The notes below the pieces were generated by a model, which ran no database searches, had not been told where the DNA came from, and saw only the letters and a program-made list of their open reading frames with translations. Positions 1-5,897 of a stretch of DNA of 5,897 nucleotides are shown here, one piece after another. Every line of letters starts with the position of its first letter. The stretch's first letter is position 1. A program made the translations under genes and the position numbers. Origin of the DNA: Salaquimonas sp. Lineage in GTDB: Bacteria; Pseudomonadota; Alphaproteobacteria; Rhizobiales; Rhizobiaceae. The stretch lies in assembly GCA_024639745.1 (NCBI GenBank), contig JAHEHW010000129.1, positions 1 through 5,897 of the forward strand, written 5' to 3'.

Positions 1-302
1 GAGCCGACATCAGTGACGATCGCTCCAGGTTTGAGGGCCGGGGCGATCTGTTCAGCCACCTTTCCGAAGGCGCCGACCGGAGTGCACAGGAATACGGCGT
101 CAGCACCCTCGACCGCCTCTGCCGGGTCGAGTGTATATTCGTCGCCGATACCAAGCTGCCGGGCCTTTTCCAGCGTTTCGGACTTGCGGGTGGCGATCGA
201 AATCGTGTTGGCGAGCCCGTGCTGCTTTGCCGCCAGGGCGATAGACGAGCCGATCAGGCCAATACCGATCAAGGCGATCTTATCAAAAATCGAGGTGCTC
301 AT
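1..302 (-). CDS. tyrC: Prephenate/arogenate (cyclohexadienyl) dehydrogenase, N-terminal part, cut by window edge
   Basis: This enzyme oxidatively decarboxylates prephenate and/or arogenate with NAD(P)+, giving 4-hydroxyphenylpyruvate or tyrosine, in the cytoplasm. Only the first 100 codons plus two bases are present; the gene runs off the left edge. Reading from the ATG at 302, residues 9-20 carry the Rossmann dinucleotide-binding loop in the form IALIGIGLIGSS (GxGxxG). A beta-alpha-beta pattern follows, with ADAVFLCTPVG at residues 67-77 and the IVTDVGS strand at the cut end; both are typical of the TyrA/TyrC dehydrogenase family. The start lies 20 bp past the tandem TAATAA stop of hisC, so the two are almost certainly co-transcribed. 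The Shine-Dalgarno match is weak (CGACGGAT just before ATG). Whether prephenate or arogenate is preferred cannot be judged because the substrate domain is missing. Family assignment is secure; the symbol tyrC is inferred from the hisC linkage. Confidence 0.9.
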   Translation of the reverse strand, partial: MSTSIFDKIALIGIGLIGSSIALAAKQHGLANTISIATRKSETLEKARQLGIGDEYTLDPAEAVEGADAVFLCTPVGAFGKVAEQIAPALKPGAIVTDVG

Positions 303-322
303 ATCCGTCGAGCCGTTCGTTA

Positions 323-1435
323 TTAAAGATTGTCCGGTTTTGCCATGAAGGCGCCAAGCGCTTCGATCACTGCAGTGTTGGCTTCTTCGGTGCCAACCGT
401 CATTCGCAATGCGTTCGGAAAGCCGTAACCCGTGACCGCGCGGAGGATCAAACCCTTTCCGGTCAGGAACGCATCCGCATCGGATGCGGTGCGTCCAGGC
501 TCATCCGGGAAATGGACAAGCAGGAAGTTTCCGACCGAGGGGGTTACCCTGAGTCCCATTTCGCCATAGGCCTGGGTCAACCGGGCAAGCCATTTGTCAT
601 TGTGCTCAATCGCTCTTTCCATGTGGCCGCGATCCTGAATCGCGGCCACGCCCGCGGCGAGCGCCGTGCCGTTGACGTTGAAGGGACCGCGAACCCGTTC
701 GAGGATTTCCACGATACGGCGCGGCGCATAGCACCAGCCGACCCGAAGTGCCGCAAGGCCGTGGATTTTAGAAAATGTCCTGGTCATGATGACGTTGTTG
801 CAGGAGGAGATAAGCTCTATCCCGCTTTCGTAGTCGTTGCGGCGAACATATTCCGCGTAAGCGCCATCGAGGACCAGAATTACATTCCCTGGCAGGCCGG
901 CCTGTAGCCGTCGTACCTCGTCAATCGGCAAATAGGTTCCGGTGGGATTATTCGGATTCGCGAGGAAGATGATACGGGTCCGGTCGGTGACCGCAGCCAG
1001 GATAGCATCGACATCGGCACATTCATCGGTTTCCTTGACTACCACCGGAACGGCGCTACAGGAGTGCGCCACGATCCGGTAAACCAGGAAGCCGTGTTCG
1101 GTGAATACGACCTCGTCTCCGGGCTCCAGAAATGCCTGTCCGACCATCGACAAAATTTCGTCGGACCCATTACCGCAAACGATATTTTCCGGATTGATCG
1201 CGTGCGCCCGGGCAATCGCTTCCTTGAGCGCGCTTGCACTGCCGTCGGGATACAGCTCGGGATGGGATGCCGAGTCGATGATTGCCTGACGTGCTTTGGG
1301 ACTCGGCCCCAGGGGGTTCTCGTTCGAGGAAAGCTTGTGCAGTTTTACGCCGGCCGGCGCCCGGGATTTGCCCGGGACGTATATGTCGATATTCATGATG
1401 CCCGGTTTGGGCTGTGGCAGCATAGCGTCGCTCAT
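323..1435 (-). CDS. hisC: Histidinol-phosphate aminotransferase (HisC family), probably also aromatic aminotransferase
   Basis: This is a PLP-dependent fold-type I aminotransferase of 370 residues, full length for the HisC family. HisC interconverts imidazole-acetol phosphate and histidinol phosphate using glutamate; many relatives also transaminate aromatic acids. Visible signatures are [13 protein letters not shown] near residues 34-46 (substrate-end motif), NPNNPTG at 160-166, the PLP-contacting D190 and Y193 in LDGAYAEY, the Schiff-base lysine K223 in [12 protein letters not shown], and the C-terminal arginine R344 in NALRMTVG. The ATG at 1435 is the longest start; M5 and M14 are in-frame alternatives. 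M14 would remove the LPQPKPGI segment that family members usually have, so M1 or M5 is preferred; none has a clear Shine-Dalgarno. The gene ends in tandem TAATAA stops and is followed 20 bp later by tyrC. That linkage, known from the hisH-tyrC pair of Zymomonas mobilis, suggests a shared role in histidine and tyrosine/phenylalanine synthesis. It lies 93 bp after the methyltransferase gene. Confidence 0.95.
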   Translation of the reverse strand: MSDAMLPQPKPGIMNIDIYVPGKSRAPAGVKLHKLSSNENPLGPSPKARQAIIDSASHPELYPDGSASALKEAIARAHAINPENIVCGNGSDEILSMVGQAFLEPGDEVVFTEHGFLVYRIVAHSCSAVPVVVKETDECADVDAILAAVTDRTRIIFLANPNNPTGTYLPIDEVRRLQAGLPGNVILVLDGAYAEYVRRNDYESGIELISSCNNVIMTRTFSKIHGLAALRVGWCYAPRRIVEILERVRGPFNVNGTALAAGVAAIQDRGHMERAIEHNDKWLARLTQAYGEMGLRVTPSVGNFLLVHFPDEPGRTASDADAFLTGKGLILRAVTGYGFPNALRMTVGTEEANTAVIEALGAFMAKPDNL

Positions 1436-1528
1436 TGGAAGCTTTCGGGTTGGGCGCTGTTGGCATTGTTTCGGGTCTTATTCAATCGGGGCTGTAAAAT
1501 CAAAGAAAGAATCACATGTGGCCAAGCG
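1436..1528 (-). promoter_or_regulatory. Methyltransferase-hisC gap with a weak promoter candidate
   Basis: This 93-bp gap separates the methyltransferase stop from hisC. On the minus strand it begins with the palindrome CACATGTG (1513-1520), followed by a T-rich run. A weak sigma70-like pair could lie at TTGATT (1503-1498) and TAAGAC (1480-1475), spaced 17 bp, each only a partial match to consensus. It would give hisC-tyrC a promoter of its own. No convincing terminator hairpin is seen, so read-through from the methyltransferase gene is equally possible. Confidence 0.2.
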
Positions 1529-2293
1529 TCAGCGCCGATGCGTCCGGCTTTCACGCAGTGCGGTACGAGGAGCTGCCTGCGGCGCCATCACAGGTACTGG
1601 AGCACGTTTGGATTTCCGCGCAGGTTGCGGAATTCCCTGGTAAAGCCGTTTGGTCGCCACGATAACTAATGCGCCGCAAAATACCGGCCAGAGCCGCGAA
1701 GCTACTTTTTCGAGGAGCGGATAAAGGCGTATCAACCCGCGATACCGAACCGGCGGGAAATTCAGCGCTTCAGTCCAGATGATAGGAGTCAGCTTCGCTT
1801 TTCTCAGCAGCACTCCAAGCTGCCGTTTCGAGAAGGGTTGCCCAGTTCCAAAAGGTGTATGTTCAAAGCGTGACCAGAGCCCGCGACGGTTGGTTGCAAT
1901 GATCAGCAGGCGGCCTTCCGGCGCCAGTATGCGCCAGATTTCGTCGAGAAGCGCTGCCGGTTCGGCGACGTTTTCAAGCGCATGCATCAGGATGATGCAT
2001 TCCATGGAGGCGTTGGCAACGGGAAGTTCGTCTTCATCGACGAGTGCGGTCCGCGAGGCGCCATGTGTCGGCCATCTCAGCGCGCCCTGCCGGGCCGGCA
2101 TAAGCACGATGGTTTTCGGCAAGGTTTCTTCCGGCAGATAATCGAGAATAGGCAACGGGTAGCCAACGCCCATTACGGTCACCGATGACGGTATTGCCTC
2201 CACTTTTTCCAGCGCCCGCCGCAATGATTCCTTGCTGGCCCGTCCGAGGGGGGTCGCGTAAAATTCGCGGAGATCAACGACATCGACTGGCAT
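1529..2293 (-). CDS. Class I SAM-dependent methyltransferase-like protein, substrate unknown
   Basis: This is a 254-residue protein with the layout of the Methyltransf_11 type. The SAM-binding motif I region is residues 37-51, with the glycine loop in the reduced form VMGVGYPLPILD. An acidic DEDELPVANASMECIILMHALENV block (86-109) matches the region after motif III, where the LP and the hydrophobic strand are usual. EIWRILAPEGRLLIIATN (118-135) is the standard post-motif strand, and PFSKRQLGVLLRKA (153-166) is a typical late helix. The C-terminal tail (225-254) is rich in proline, alanine and basic residues and looks disordered. The ATG at 2293 is supported by an AAGG Shine-Dalgarno at 2304-2301, seven bases upstream. 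The gene lies 55 bp after the YhhN gene and 93 bp before hisC on the same strand. I do not recognise a specific substrate. Because motif I has only one GxG pair and no visible third glycine, activity is likely but not assured. Confidence 0.8.
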   Translation of the reverse strand: MPVDVVDLREFYATPLGRASKESLRRALEKVEAIPSSVTVMGVGYPLPILDYLPEETLPKTIVLMPARQGALRWPTHGASRTALVDEDELPVANASMECIILMHALENVAEPAALLDEIWRILAPEGRLLIIATNRRGLWSRFEHTPFGTGQPFSKRQLGVLLRKAKLTPIIWTEALNFPPVRYRGLIRLYPLLEKVASRLWPVFCGALVIVATKRLYQGIPQPARKSKRAPVPVMAPQAAPRTALRESRTHRR

Positions 2294-2330
2294 GGTACGA
2301 CCTTACGTTCAAGTTCCATCGGATTCAAAC

Positions 2331-2345
2331 GGCGATTGGATCGCC
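2331..2345 (-). terminator. Small hairpin just after the YhhN stop codon
   Basis: A perfect 6-bp inverted repeat, GGCGAT-tgg-ATCGCC on the plus strand, begins four bases past the YhhN stop. On the minus strand it is followed by GTTTG, which is not a real U-tract. It could be a weak terminator or an RNA-processing site between YhhN and the methyltransferase gene; at this length it could also be chance. Confidence 0.25.
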
Positions 2346-2348
2346 AGT

Positions 2349-2993
2349 TCAGGCCGAATGGAGGCTGTAAACGATAATGATTTGGGCGGCGGCATACAGG
2401 ATCCACACCGCGTAGGGCATCAATCCGCGCACGGGAGAGGTGGACAATGGTGTAAACCGATCGAGGGCGATAACGATGTCTGAGACGATGAACAGCGCGA
2501 TGCCGATCAGTAACATGAAGGGGGGATTTGCGGCTTTCGCCGCCACTGCCATACCCGCTATCGCGAGCGAGTAGAAAATTACAGGCGTTTGGGAATCGCC
2601 GAGATAGGGCCACAGACGGTATAGAAGAAGGCAGATCAGCGCCGCCAGAATAATGGCAGAAAACAGGACGGGCTCAGCCGTCAAATTCACCACATCAATC
2701 TGGCGGGCGAAAAACGCCATGTAAAACAGATGACCGGCGAGAAATGCACCAAGACCTGAAAGGAAATTTCCTTCTCCTTCTAATGATAGAAAATAGTCAC
2801 CCGCCGCGCAGGCGGCGAGCGCAGCAATCACGAAAGGAGAATATCCTCCCAGCAGTGCCGAGAGTGTCAGAAGCGCCACCGGAAGGGTTTTCAGTGCGCT
2901 ACGACCGGGCGTCGGCAAGCGCATGACGAAGGGCAGATAGGCAATTGCTGCGGCTGCCGCCAGAAATTGTAATATGAAAGCTGGCTCAGGCAT
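2349..2993 (-). CDS. YhhN/TMEM86 family integral membrane protein (possible lysoplasmalogenase)
   Basis: This is a polytopic inner-membrane protein of 214 residues if started at the ATG at 2993, about the usual length for the YhhN family, whose animal members (TMEM86) hydrolyse the vinyl-ether bond of lysoplasmalogens. Successive hydrophobic segments cover roughly residues 6-24, 36-64, 80-96, 105-127, 137-155, 158-176 and 191-210. Family hallmarks are the GDYFLSL motif at 65-71, FLAGHLFY at 84-91 with its conserved GH, and the late SD pair at 171-172. The reading frame is open up to an ATG at 3065, but the extra 24 residues are polar and arginine-rich and the family does not need them, so 2993 is preferred. 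Its ribosome site is weak (GAGCAA adjacent, GGGAGAG about 18 bases away). It follows the thiolase by 197 bp and precedes the methyltransferase by 55 bp. Family membership is seen in the sequence; the enzymatic activity is inferred, since bacterial members are little studied. Confidence 0.85.
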   Translation of the reverse strand: MPEPAFILQFLAAAAAIAYLPFVMRLPTPGRSALKTLPVALLTLSALLGGYSPFVIAALAACAAGDYFLSLEGEGNFLSGLGAFLAGHLFYMAFFARQIDVVNLTAEPVLFSAIILAALICLLLYRLWPYLGDSQTPVIFYSLAIAGMAVAAKAANPPFMLLIGIALFIVSDIVIALDRFTPLSTSPVRGLMPYAVWILYAAAQIIIVYSLHSA

Positions 2994-3016
2994 TTGCTCG
3001 ACGTTTCGGTTCTCTC

Positions 3017-3039
3017 CCAGAGGCAAATACGGCCTCCGG
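3017..3039 (-). promoter_or_regulatory. Hairpin in the YhhN 5' region
   Basis: The arms CCAGAGGC (3017-3024) and GCCTCCGG (3032-3039) flank a 7-base loop. In the minus-strand RNA all eight positions pair, one as G-U; in the plus-strand RNA that position is an A-C mismatch. It sits about 23 bases before the preferred YhhN start and borders the GGGAGAG sequence, so it could affect ribosome access to YhhN. No function is proven. Confidence 0.25.
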
Positions 3040-3107
3040 CAAGAGACATGGGGTTGCAGGCGCAAGCTGCCGGCTCATTGCGGCAACCGCGAGGGCAAAG
3101 AGGGAAG

Positions 3108-3145
3108 CGACGCCGCCAGTCCGTTCATGGTGACCGGCGACGTCG
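3108..3145 (-). terminator. Strong hairpin after the thiolase gene, candidate terminator
   Basis: The arms at 3108-3120 and 3133-3145 form a 13-bp stem around a 12-base loop, starting about 45 bases past the thiolase stop. In the minus-strand RNA the stem is continuous (11 Watson-Crick pairs and two G-U pairs). The same two positions are C-A mismatches in the plus-strand RNA, so the structure favours the thiolase transcript. The tail that follows, CTTCCCTCTTTG, is pyrimidine-rich but not a proper U-run, so it may be an mRNA 3'-end stabiliser or an imperfect intrinsic terminator. The hairpin also overlaps two mini-ORFs. Confidence 0.4.
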
Positions 3146-3190
3146 GATCATCGAATCGGCTTTCCCGAAACAGCGTCGACGGACAAGCAA

Positions 3191-4375
3191 TCAGGCTTTT
3201 TCCAAGGTCATCGCCACGCCCATGCCCCCGCCGATGCAAAGGGTCGCGAGGCCCCGTTTGGCGTCACGCCGCTTCATTTCGTGCAGCAGGGTGACAAGAA
3301 TTCGGCAGCCCGAAGCGCCGATCGGATGGCCAATCGCGATCGCTCCGCCATTGACGTTTACGATATCGGAGTCCCAGCCCATGTCTTGGTTGACGGCACA
3401 TGCCTGTGCCGCAAACGCTTCATTGGCCTCCACAAGGTCGAGGTCACCCGGCTTCCAACCAGCCTTTTCAAGTGCTTTGCGCGACGATGGAATCGGGCCG
3501 GTACCCATGATTTCCGGCGCGACGCCGGCTGTCGCCCAAGACGCGATACGAGCCAGCGGTTCTATGCCTCTTTTCTCGGCTTCTGACTCCCGCATGATTA
3601 CCACGGCAGCGGCGCCATCGTTGAGGCCGGAGGCATTGCCCGCCGTGACGGTTCCATCTTTCGAGAAGGCTGGCCGCAGCTTGGCCATTGCCTCCATGGA
3701 TGCGCCATGGCGGATATATTCATCGGAGTCAAACACGACCTCGCCCTTGCGGGTCTTGATCGTAACGGGGACGATCTCGTCTTTGAATTTGCCCGCGTTC
3801 TGGGCAGCTTCGGCTTTGTTTTGCGAGTTGACTGCGAACTCATCCTGCACGTCACGGGAAAGCTGGAACTTCTGTGCCACATTTTCGGCCGTCGTGCCCA
3901 TGTGATAGCCGTGAAAGGCATCCCAAAGGCCATCCTTGATCATGGTGTCAATCATCGAGAGGTCGCCCATCTTCTTTCCGTCGCGCAGGTGCGCGCAATG
4001 CGGAGAAAGGGACATGCTTTCCTGGCCACCGGCGACGATGATATCGGCGTCGCCAGTGAGGATCTGCTGCATGCCGATGGCGACGGTTCTCAGGCCCGAG
4101 CCGCATACCTGGTTCAGGCCCCAGGCTGTGGCGCTCTCCGGCAAGCCGGCCTTTATCGAGGCCTGACGTGCAGGATTCTGACCCTGTCCGGCCGTTAGCA
4201 CCTGGCCTAATATCACTTCATCGATCTCGCCAAGATCAACTTTTGCCCGTTTGGCCACTTCGGCGATAACGATTGCACCCAACTCATGAGCGGGCATCGA
4301 ACTGATGGTCCCGCCAAAAGAGCCGACTCCGGTGCGCGCCGCACTTGCGATGACGATTGCTTCCTTGCTGCCCAT
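3191..4375 (-). CDS. phaA: Acetyl-CoA acetyltransferase (biosynthetic thiolase, PhaA/AtoB type)
   Basis: This enzyme condenses two acetyl-CoA to acetoacetyl-CoA (reversibly) in the cytoplasm, feeding polyhydroxyalkanoate synthesis or serving ketone-body and fatty-acid catabolism. The 394 residues match the normal length of the family. All catalytic elements are intact: nucleophile C91 in NQVCGSGLR, the NEAF motif at 318-321, H350 in [14 protein letters not shown], and C380 in CIGGGMG; these correspond to C89, H348 and C378 of the Zoogloea enzyme with a constant offset of two. The covering-loop region around 118-160 ([23 protein letters not shown]) fits short-chain biosynthetic thiolases. The ATG at 4375 has a good ribosome site, GAGGAAAAGGG, ending six bases upstream. 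The gene diverges from ispG and is followed by a hairpin and the YhhN gene. The usual partner phaB (acetoacetyl-CoA reductase) is not directly downstream, so the PHA role is inferred and the symbol is by similarity. Confidence 0.95.
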   Translation of the reverse strand: MGSKEAIVIASAARTGVGSFGGTISSMPAHELGAIVIAEVAKRAKVDLGEIDEVILGQVLTAGQGQNPARQASIKAGLPESATAWGLNQVCGSGLRTVAIGMQQILTGDADIIVAGGQESMSLSPHCAHLRDGKKMGDLSMIDTMIKDGLWDAFHGYHMGTTAENVAQKFQLSRDVQDEFAVNSQNKAEAAQNAGKFKDEIVPVTIKTRKGEVVFDSDEYIRHGASMEAMAKLRPAFSKDGTVTAGNASGLNDGAAAVVIMRESEAEKRGIEPLARIASWATAGVAPEIMGTGPIPSSRKALEKAGWKPGDLDLVEANEAFAAQACAVNQDMGWDSDIVNVNGGAIAIGHPIGASGCRILVTLLHEMKRRDAKRGLATLCIGGGMGVAMTLEKA

Positions 4376-4501
4376 GATTTGCCCTTTTCCTCGATTTCAG
4401 TTTGATTGTTAGTACTCTTTCAGTCGGAGACATAACGCTTGATTGACAGCAAAGGCAAGTTTGGCCAACTAACATATGGTGCAATCTAAATCGGTGCCTC
4501 A
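4376..4501. promoter_or_regulatory. Divergent promoter region between the thiolase gene and ispG
   Basis: This 126-bp region must hold the promoters of both genes. On the plus strand a perfect TTGACA (-35 consensus) lies at 4443-4448, but the best -10 candidates are poor: ACTAAC at 4468-4473 has a 19-bp spacer, while TATGGT at 4475-4480 is too far away. For the thiolase, the minus strand offers only a TTGCCT-like -35 with weak -10 options near TTATGTC. The 8-bp palindrome TTGGCCAA (4461-4468) sits in the middle and could bind a regulator. The thiolase Shine-Dalgarno (GAGGAAAAGGG) is at its left edge. No riboswitch or long hairpin is apparent. Confidence 0.45.
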
Positions 4502-5767
4502 ATGACACAACCGTTTCTCTCCAATGCCTTGCCACGCCGGAAAACCGTTCAGGTGAAGATTGGGAATGTGCTTTGCGGTGGCGATGCCCCTGTGATGGTT
4601 CAATCGATGACCAACACCGACACTGCTGATGTCGACGGGACTGTGACTCAGGTCGCTGCCCTCGCCCGCGCGGGGTCAGAGGTGGTTCGCATCACGGTCG
4701 ATCGTGACGAAGCGGCTACGGCTGTTCCCAAAATCAAGGAACGGCTGGCGCGACTTGGCGTGGATGTGCCTCTTGTAGGTGATTTTCATTATATCGGTCA
4801 CAAGCTCCTCGCGGACCATCCTGCTTGCGCGCAGGCGCTCGACAAATACCGAATCAACCCCGGAAATGTCGGCTTCGGCGAGAAGAAGGACCGTCAGTTC
4901 AACGCAATCGTCGAAACCGCCATTCGAAACGAAAAGCCGGTGCGCATCGGGGTAAATTGGGGTTCGCTGGATCAGGCGCTTTTGACGCGGTTGATGGATG
5001 AGAACAAGGACCAGGGATCGCCACTTTCCGCCCGTGAAGTAATGCGGGAAGCGATCGTCCAGTCGGCTTTGCTCTCCGCGGCTCAAGCCGAAGAGATCGG
5101 CTTGCCGCGCTCCAGGATTATTCTGTCAGCCAAGGTTAGCCAGGTGCAGGATCTCATCGCGGTCTATGTGATGCTGGCCCAACGTACCGATCGCGCGCTT
5201 CATCTCGGTCTAACGGAAGCGGGGATGGGGACGAAGGGCGTCGTCGCATCGTCTGCGGCACTCGGTATACTGCTGCAGCAGGGTATTGGAGATACGATAC
5301 GGATCTCTTTGACCCCGGAGCCTGGCGGCGACAGGACGCGCGAGGTTCAGGTGGCGCAGGAGCTTCTACAAACCATGGGCTTTCGCTCATTCGTCCCGGT
5401 TGTTGCTGCCTGCCCCGGCTGCGGAAGAACCACCTCTACCGTGTTTCAGGAGCTCGCTCAGAAAATCGAGGGTGACTTGCGCAAGAACATGCCGGATTGG
5501 CGGAACCGGTATCCCGGCGTCGAGGGTCTGAATGTCGCCGTGATGGGTTGCATCGTTAATGGCCCAGGCGAATCGAAGCATGCCGATATCGGTATTTCCC
5601 TTCCGGGCACCGGCGAACAACCGGCTGCCCCGGTTTTTGTCGATGGAAAGAAGGTTGCGACGCTTCGTGGCGACAATATCGCAGCAGAGTTCGAGCAGAT
5701 GGTGAAAGATTATATCGAACAGAAATACGGCAGTGGCAGCCGCGCCGCACTTGCCGAAGAGGCTTGA
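4502..5767 (+). CDS. ispG: 4-hydroxy-3-methylbut-2-en-1-yl diphosphate synthase (IspG/GcpE)
   Basis: IspG performs the penultimate step of the MEP isoprenoid pathway, reductively opening MEcPP to HMBPP with a [4Fe-4S] cluster in the cytoplasm. The 421-residue protein shows the N-terminal TIM-barrel signatures [16 protein letters not shown] (33-48), [15 protein letters not shown] (58-72), DFHYIGH (94-100), RINPGNVG (117-124) and [13 protein letters not shown] (234-246). The C-terminal cluster domain follows, with C304 and C307 in CPGCGRT, C350 in [11 protein letters not shown], and the catalytic glutamate E357. These match E. coli C270, C273, C305 and E312. The insertion of about 35 residues between CPGCGRT and the third cysteine falls in a segment (312-346) that I take to be the longer form found in alphaproteobacteria. 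The ATG at 4502 is the first possible start, since an in-frame TAA lies at 4487-4489; its Shine-Dalgarno is weak. It is transcribed away from the thiolase gene and towards a gamma-glutamyltransferase gene. Confidence 0.97.
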   Translation: MTQPFLSNALPRRKTVQVKIGNVLCGGDAPVMVQSMTNTDTADVDGTVTQVAALARAGSEVVRITVDRDEAATAVPKIKERLARLGVDVPLVGDFHYIGHKLLADHPACAQALDKYRINPGNVGFGEKKDRQFNAIVETAIRNEKPVRIGVNWGSLDQALLTRLMDENKDQGSPLSAREVMREAIVQSALLSAAQAEEIGLPRSRIILSAKVSQVQDLIAVYVMLAQRTDRALHLGLTEAGMGTKGVVASSAALGILLQQGIGDTIRISLTPEPGGDRTREVQVAQELLQTMGFRSFVPVVAACPGCGRTTSTVFQELAQKIEGDLRKNMPDWRNRYPGVEGLNVAVMGCIVNGPGESKHADIGISLPGTGEQPAAPVFVDGKKVATLRGDNIAAEFEQMVKDYIEQKYGSGSRAALAEEA

Positions 5768-5786
5768 AATCCGCCGCTTTTGAGGA

Positions 5787-5897
5787 TCAGTAGCCGGCTG
5801 CGTGACCGTCTTTTCTCGGATCCGATGCGCCGATCAGTACGCCACTATCCCGGTCGATCCGAATGATCTGCCCTCCTCCGTGGAGACCGCCCTGCTG
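5787..5897 (-). CDS. ggt: Gamma-glutamyltransferase, C-terminal fragment cut by window edge
   Basis: Only the last 36 codons and the TGA stop (5789-5787) are inside the window; the gene enters from the right edge. The translation contains GGGQIIRIDRDSGVLIGASD followed by PRKDGHAAGY at the very C-terminus. This is the characteristic end of the small subunit of gamma-glutamyltranspeptidases, in which the GASDPRxDGxAxGY ending is strongly conserved. The enzyme, usually periplasmic and self-cleaving in Gram-negatives, transfers or hydrolyses the gamma-glutamyl group of glutathione and related compounds. The catalytic threonine, signal peptide and processing site lie outside the window, so activity cannot be judged. 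It converges on ispG with 19 bp between stop codons. Confidence 0.85.
   Translation of the reverse strand, partial: QQGGLHGGGQIIRIDRDSGVLIGASDPRKDGHAAGY

Larger units (their letters stand above)
2986..3151 (-). other. Chain of three overlapping mini-ORFs leading into the YhhN gene (speculative leader)
   Basis: On the minus strand three tiny ORFs run end to end. The first (3151-3125) has 8 codons and reads MIRRRRSP, its arginines encoded CGA CGT CGC CGG. The second (3128-3075) has 17 codons. The third (3078-2986) has 30 codons. The first two junctions are ATGA stop-start overlaps, and the third ORF overlaps the YhhN ATG at 2993 by 8 bases (ATGCCTGA). A GGGAAAG sequence lies about eight bases before the first ATG. 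Such spacing would permit translational coupling into YhhN. None of the peptides resembles a protein I know, and chance is a serious alternative. Confidence 0.2.

Noticed and set aside
13..348. Plus-strand open frame of 111 codons at the left edge
   Set aside because: The opposite strand encodes the Rossmann domain of TyrC, which explains the open frame.
512..907. Plus-strand open frame of 131 codons within hisC
   Set aside because: Antisense to the conserved PLP-binding core of HisC; no recognisable protein.
1513..1520. Palindrome CACATGTG after the methyltransferase stop, considered as a terminator or operator
   Set aside because: It has no loop to form a hairpin and, at 8 bp, is expected often by chance; no flanking symmetry extends it.
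1064..1669. Plus-strand open frame of 201 codons across hisC, the gap and the methyltransferase gene
   Set aside because: It runs antisense through two recognisable proteins, has no domain and no clear ribosome site.
2994..3065. N-terminal extension of the YhhN protein to an ATG at 3065
   Set aside because: The 24 extra residues are polar and arginine-containing, not needed by the family, and the ATG at 2993 gives the usual length beginning directly before the first membrane segment.
2994..3905. Plus-strand open frame of 303 codons opposite the thiolase gene
   Set aside because: It lies opposite a thiolase with every catalytic residue intact, shows no recognisable domain, and its Arg/Ser/Pro/Ala-rich composition is that of an antisense frame in GC-rich coding DNA.
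3707..4198. Plus-strand open frame of 163 codons within the thiolase gene
   Set aside because: Antisense shadow of the thiolase; no independent coding features.

Overview
The window is a stretch of ordinary bacterial chromosome, moderately GC-rich and densely coded. It most likely comes from an alphaproteobacterium of the rhizobial or a related group. This rests on the style of the proteins (a HisC-type aminotransferase directly followed by a TyrC dehydrogenase, a PhaA-like thiolase, a roughly 420-residue IspG) and is a judgement from memory; no database search was run. No mobile element, CRISPR array, tRNA or rRNA is visible.

Layout. Positions 1-4375 are all on the minus strand. Read in transcription order they hold an acetyl-CoA acetyltransferase (phaA type, 4375-3191), a 197-bp gap with hairpins and tiny overlapping ORFs, a YhhN/TMEM86-family membrane protein (2993-2349), a class I SAM-methyltransferase-like protein (2293-1529), a histidinol-phosphate/aromatic aminotransferase (hisC, 1435-323) and the N-terminal third of a prephenate/arogenate dehydrogenase (tyrC, 302 to beyond the window edge). 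On the plus strand, ispG (4502-5767) diverges from the thiolase across a 126-bp shared promoter region. Past ispG, the last 36 codons of a gamma-glutamyltransferase converge on it from the right edge (5897-5787, minus), with only 19 bp between the two stop codons.

How the genes relate. hisC and tyrC (20 bp apart) form a recognisable amino-acid module: TyrC makes the aromatic keto acid or amino-acid precursor, and HisC-type enzymes transaminate histidinol phosphate and often aromatic acids. The methyltransferase and YhhN genes lie upstream on the same strand and could share a transcript, but gaps of 93 and 55 bp leave this open. The thiolase (acetyl-CoA to acetoacetyl-CoA) and IspG (late MEP-pathway isoprenoid synthesis) are separate central-metabolism genes reading away from each other.

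The part least explained by known genes is the thiolase-YhhN gap (2994-3190). It contains a 13-bp hairpin that pairs fully (through two G-U pairs) only in the minus-strand RNA. The hairpin overlaps a chain of three mini-ORFs joined by ATGA overlaps and leading into the YhhN start, and the first mini-ORF has four successive arginine codons. This may be chance plus an ordinary terminator, but it is the best candidate here for undescribed regulation. I saw no sign of a novel multi-gene system.
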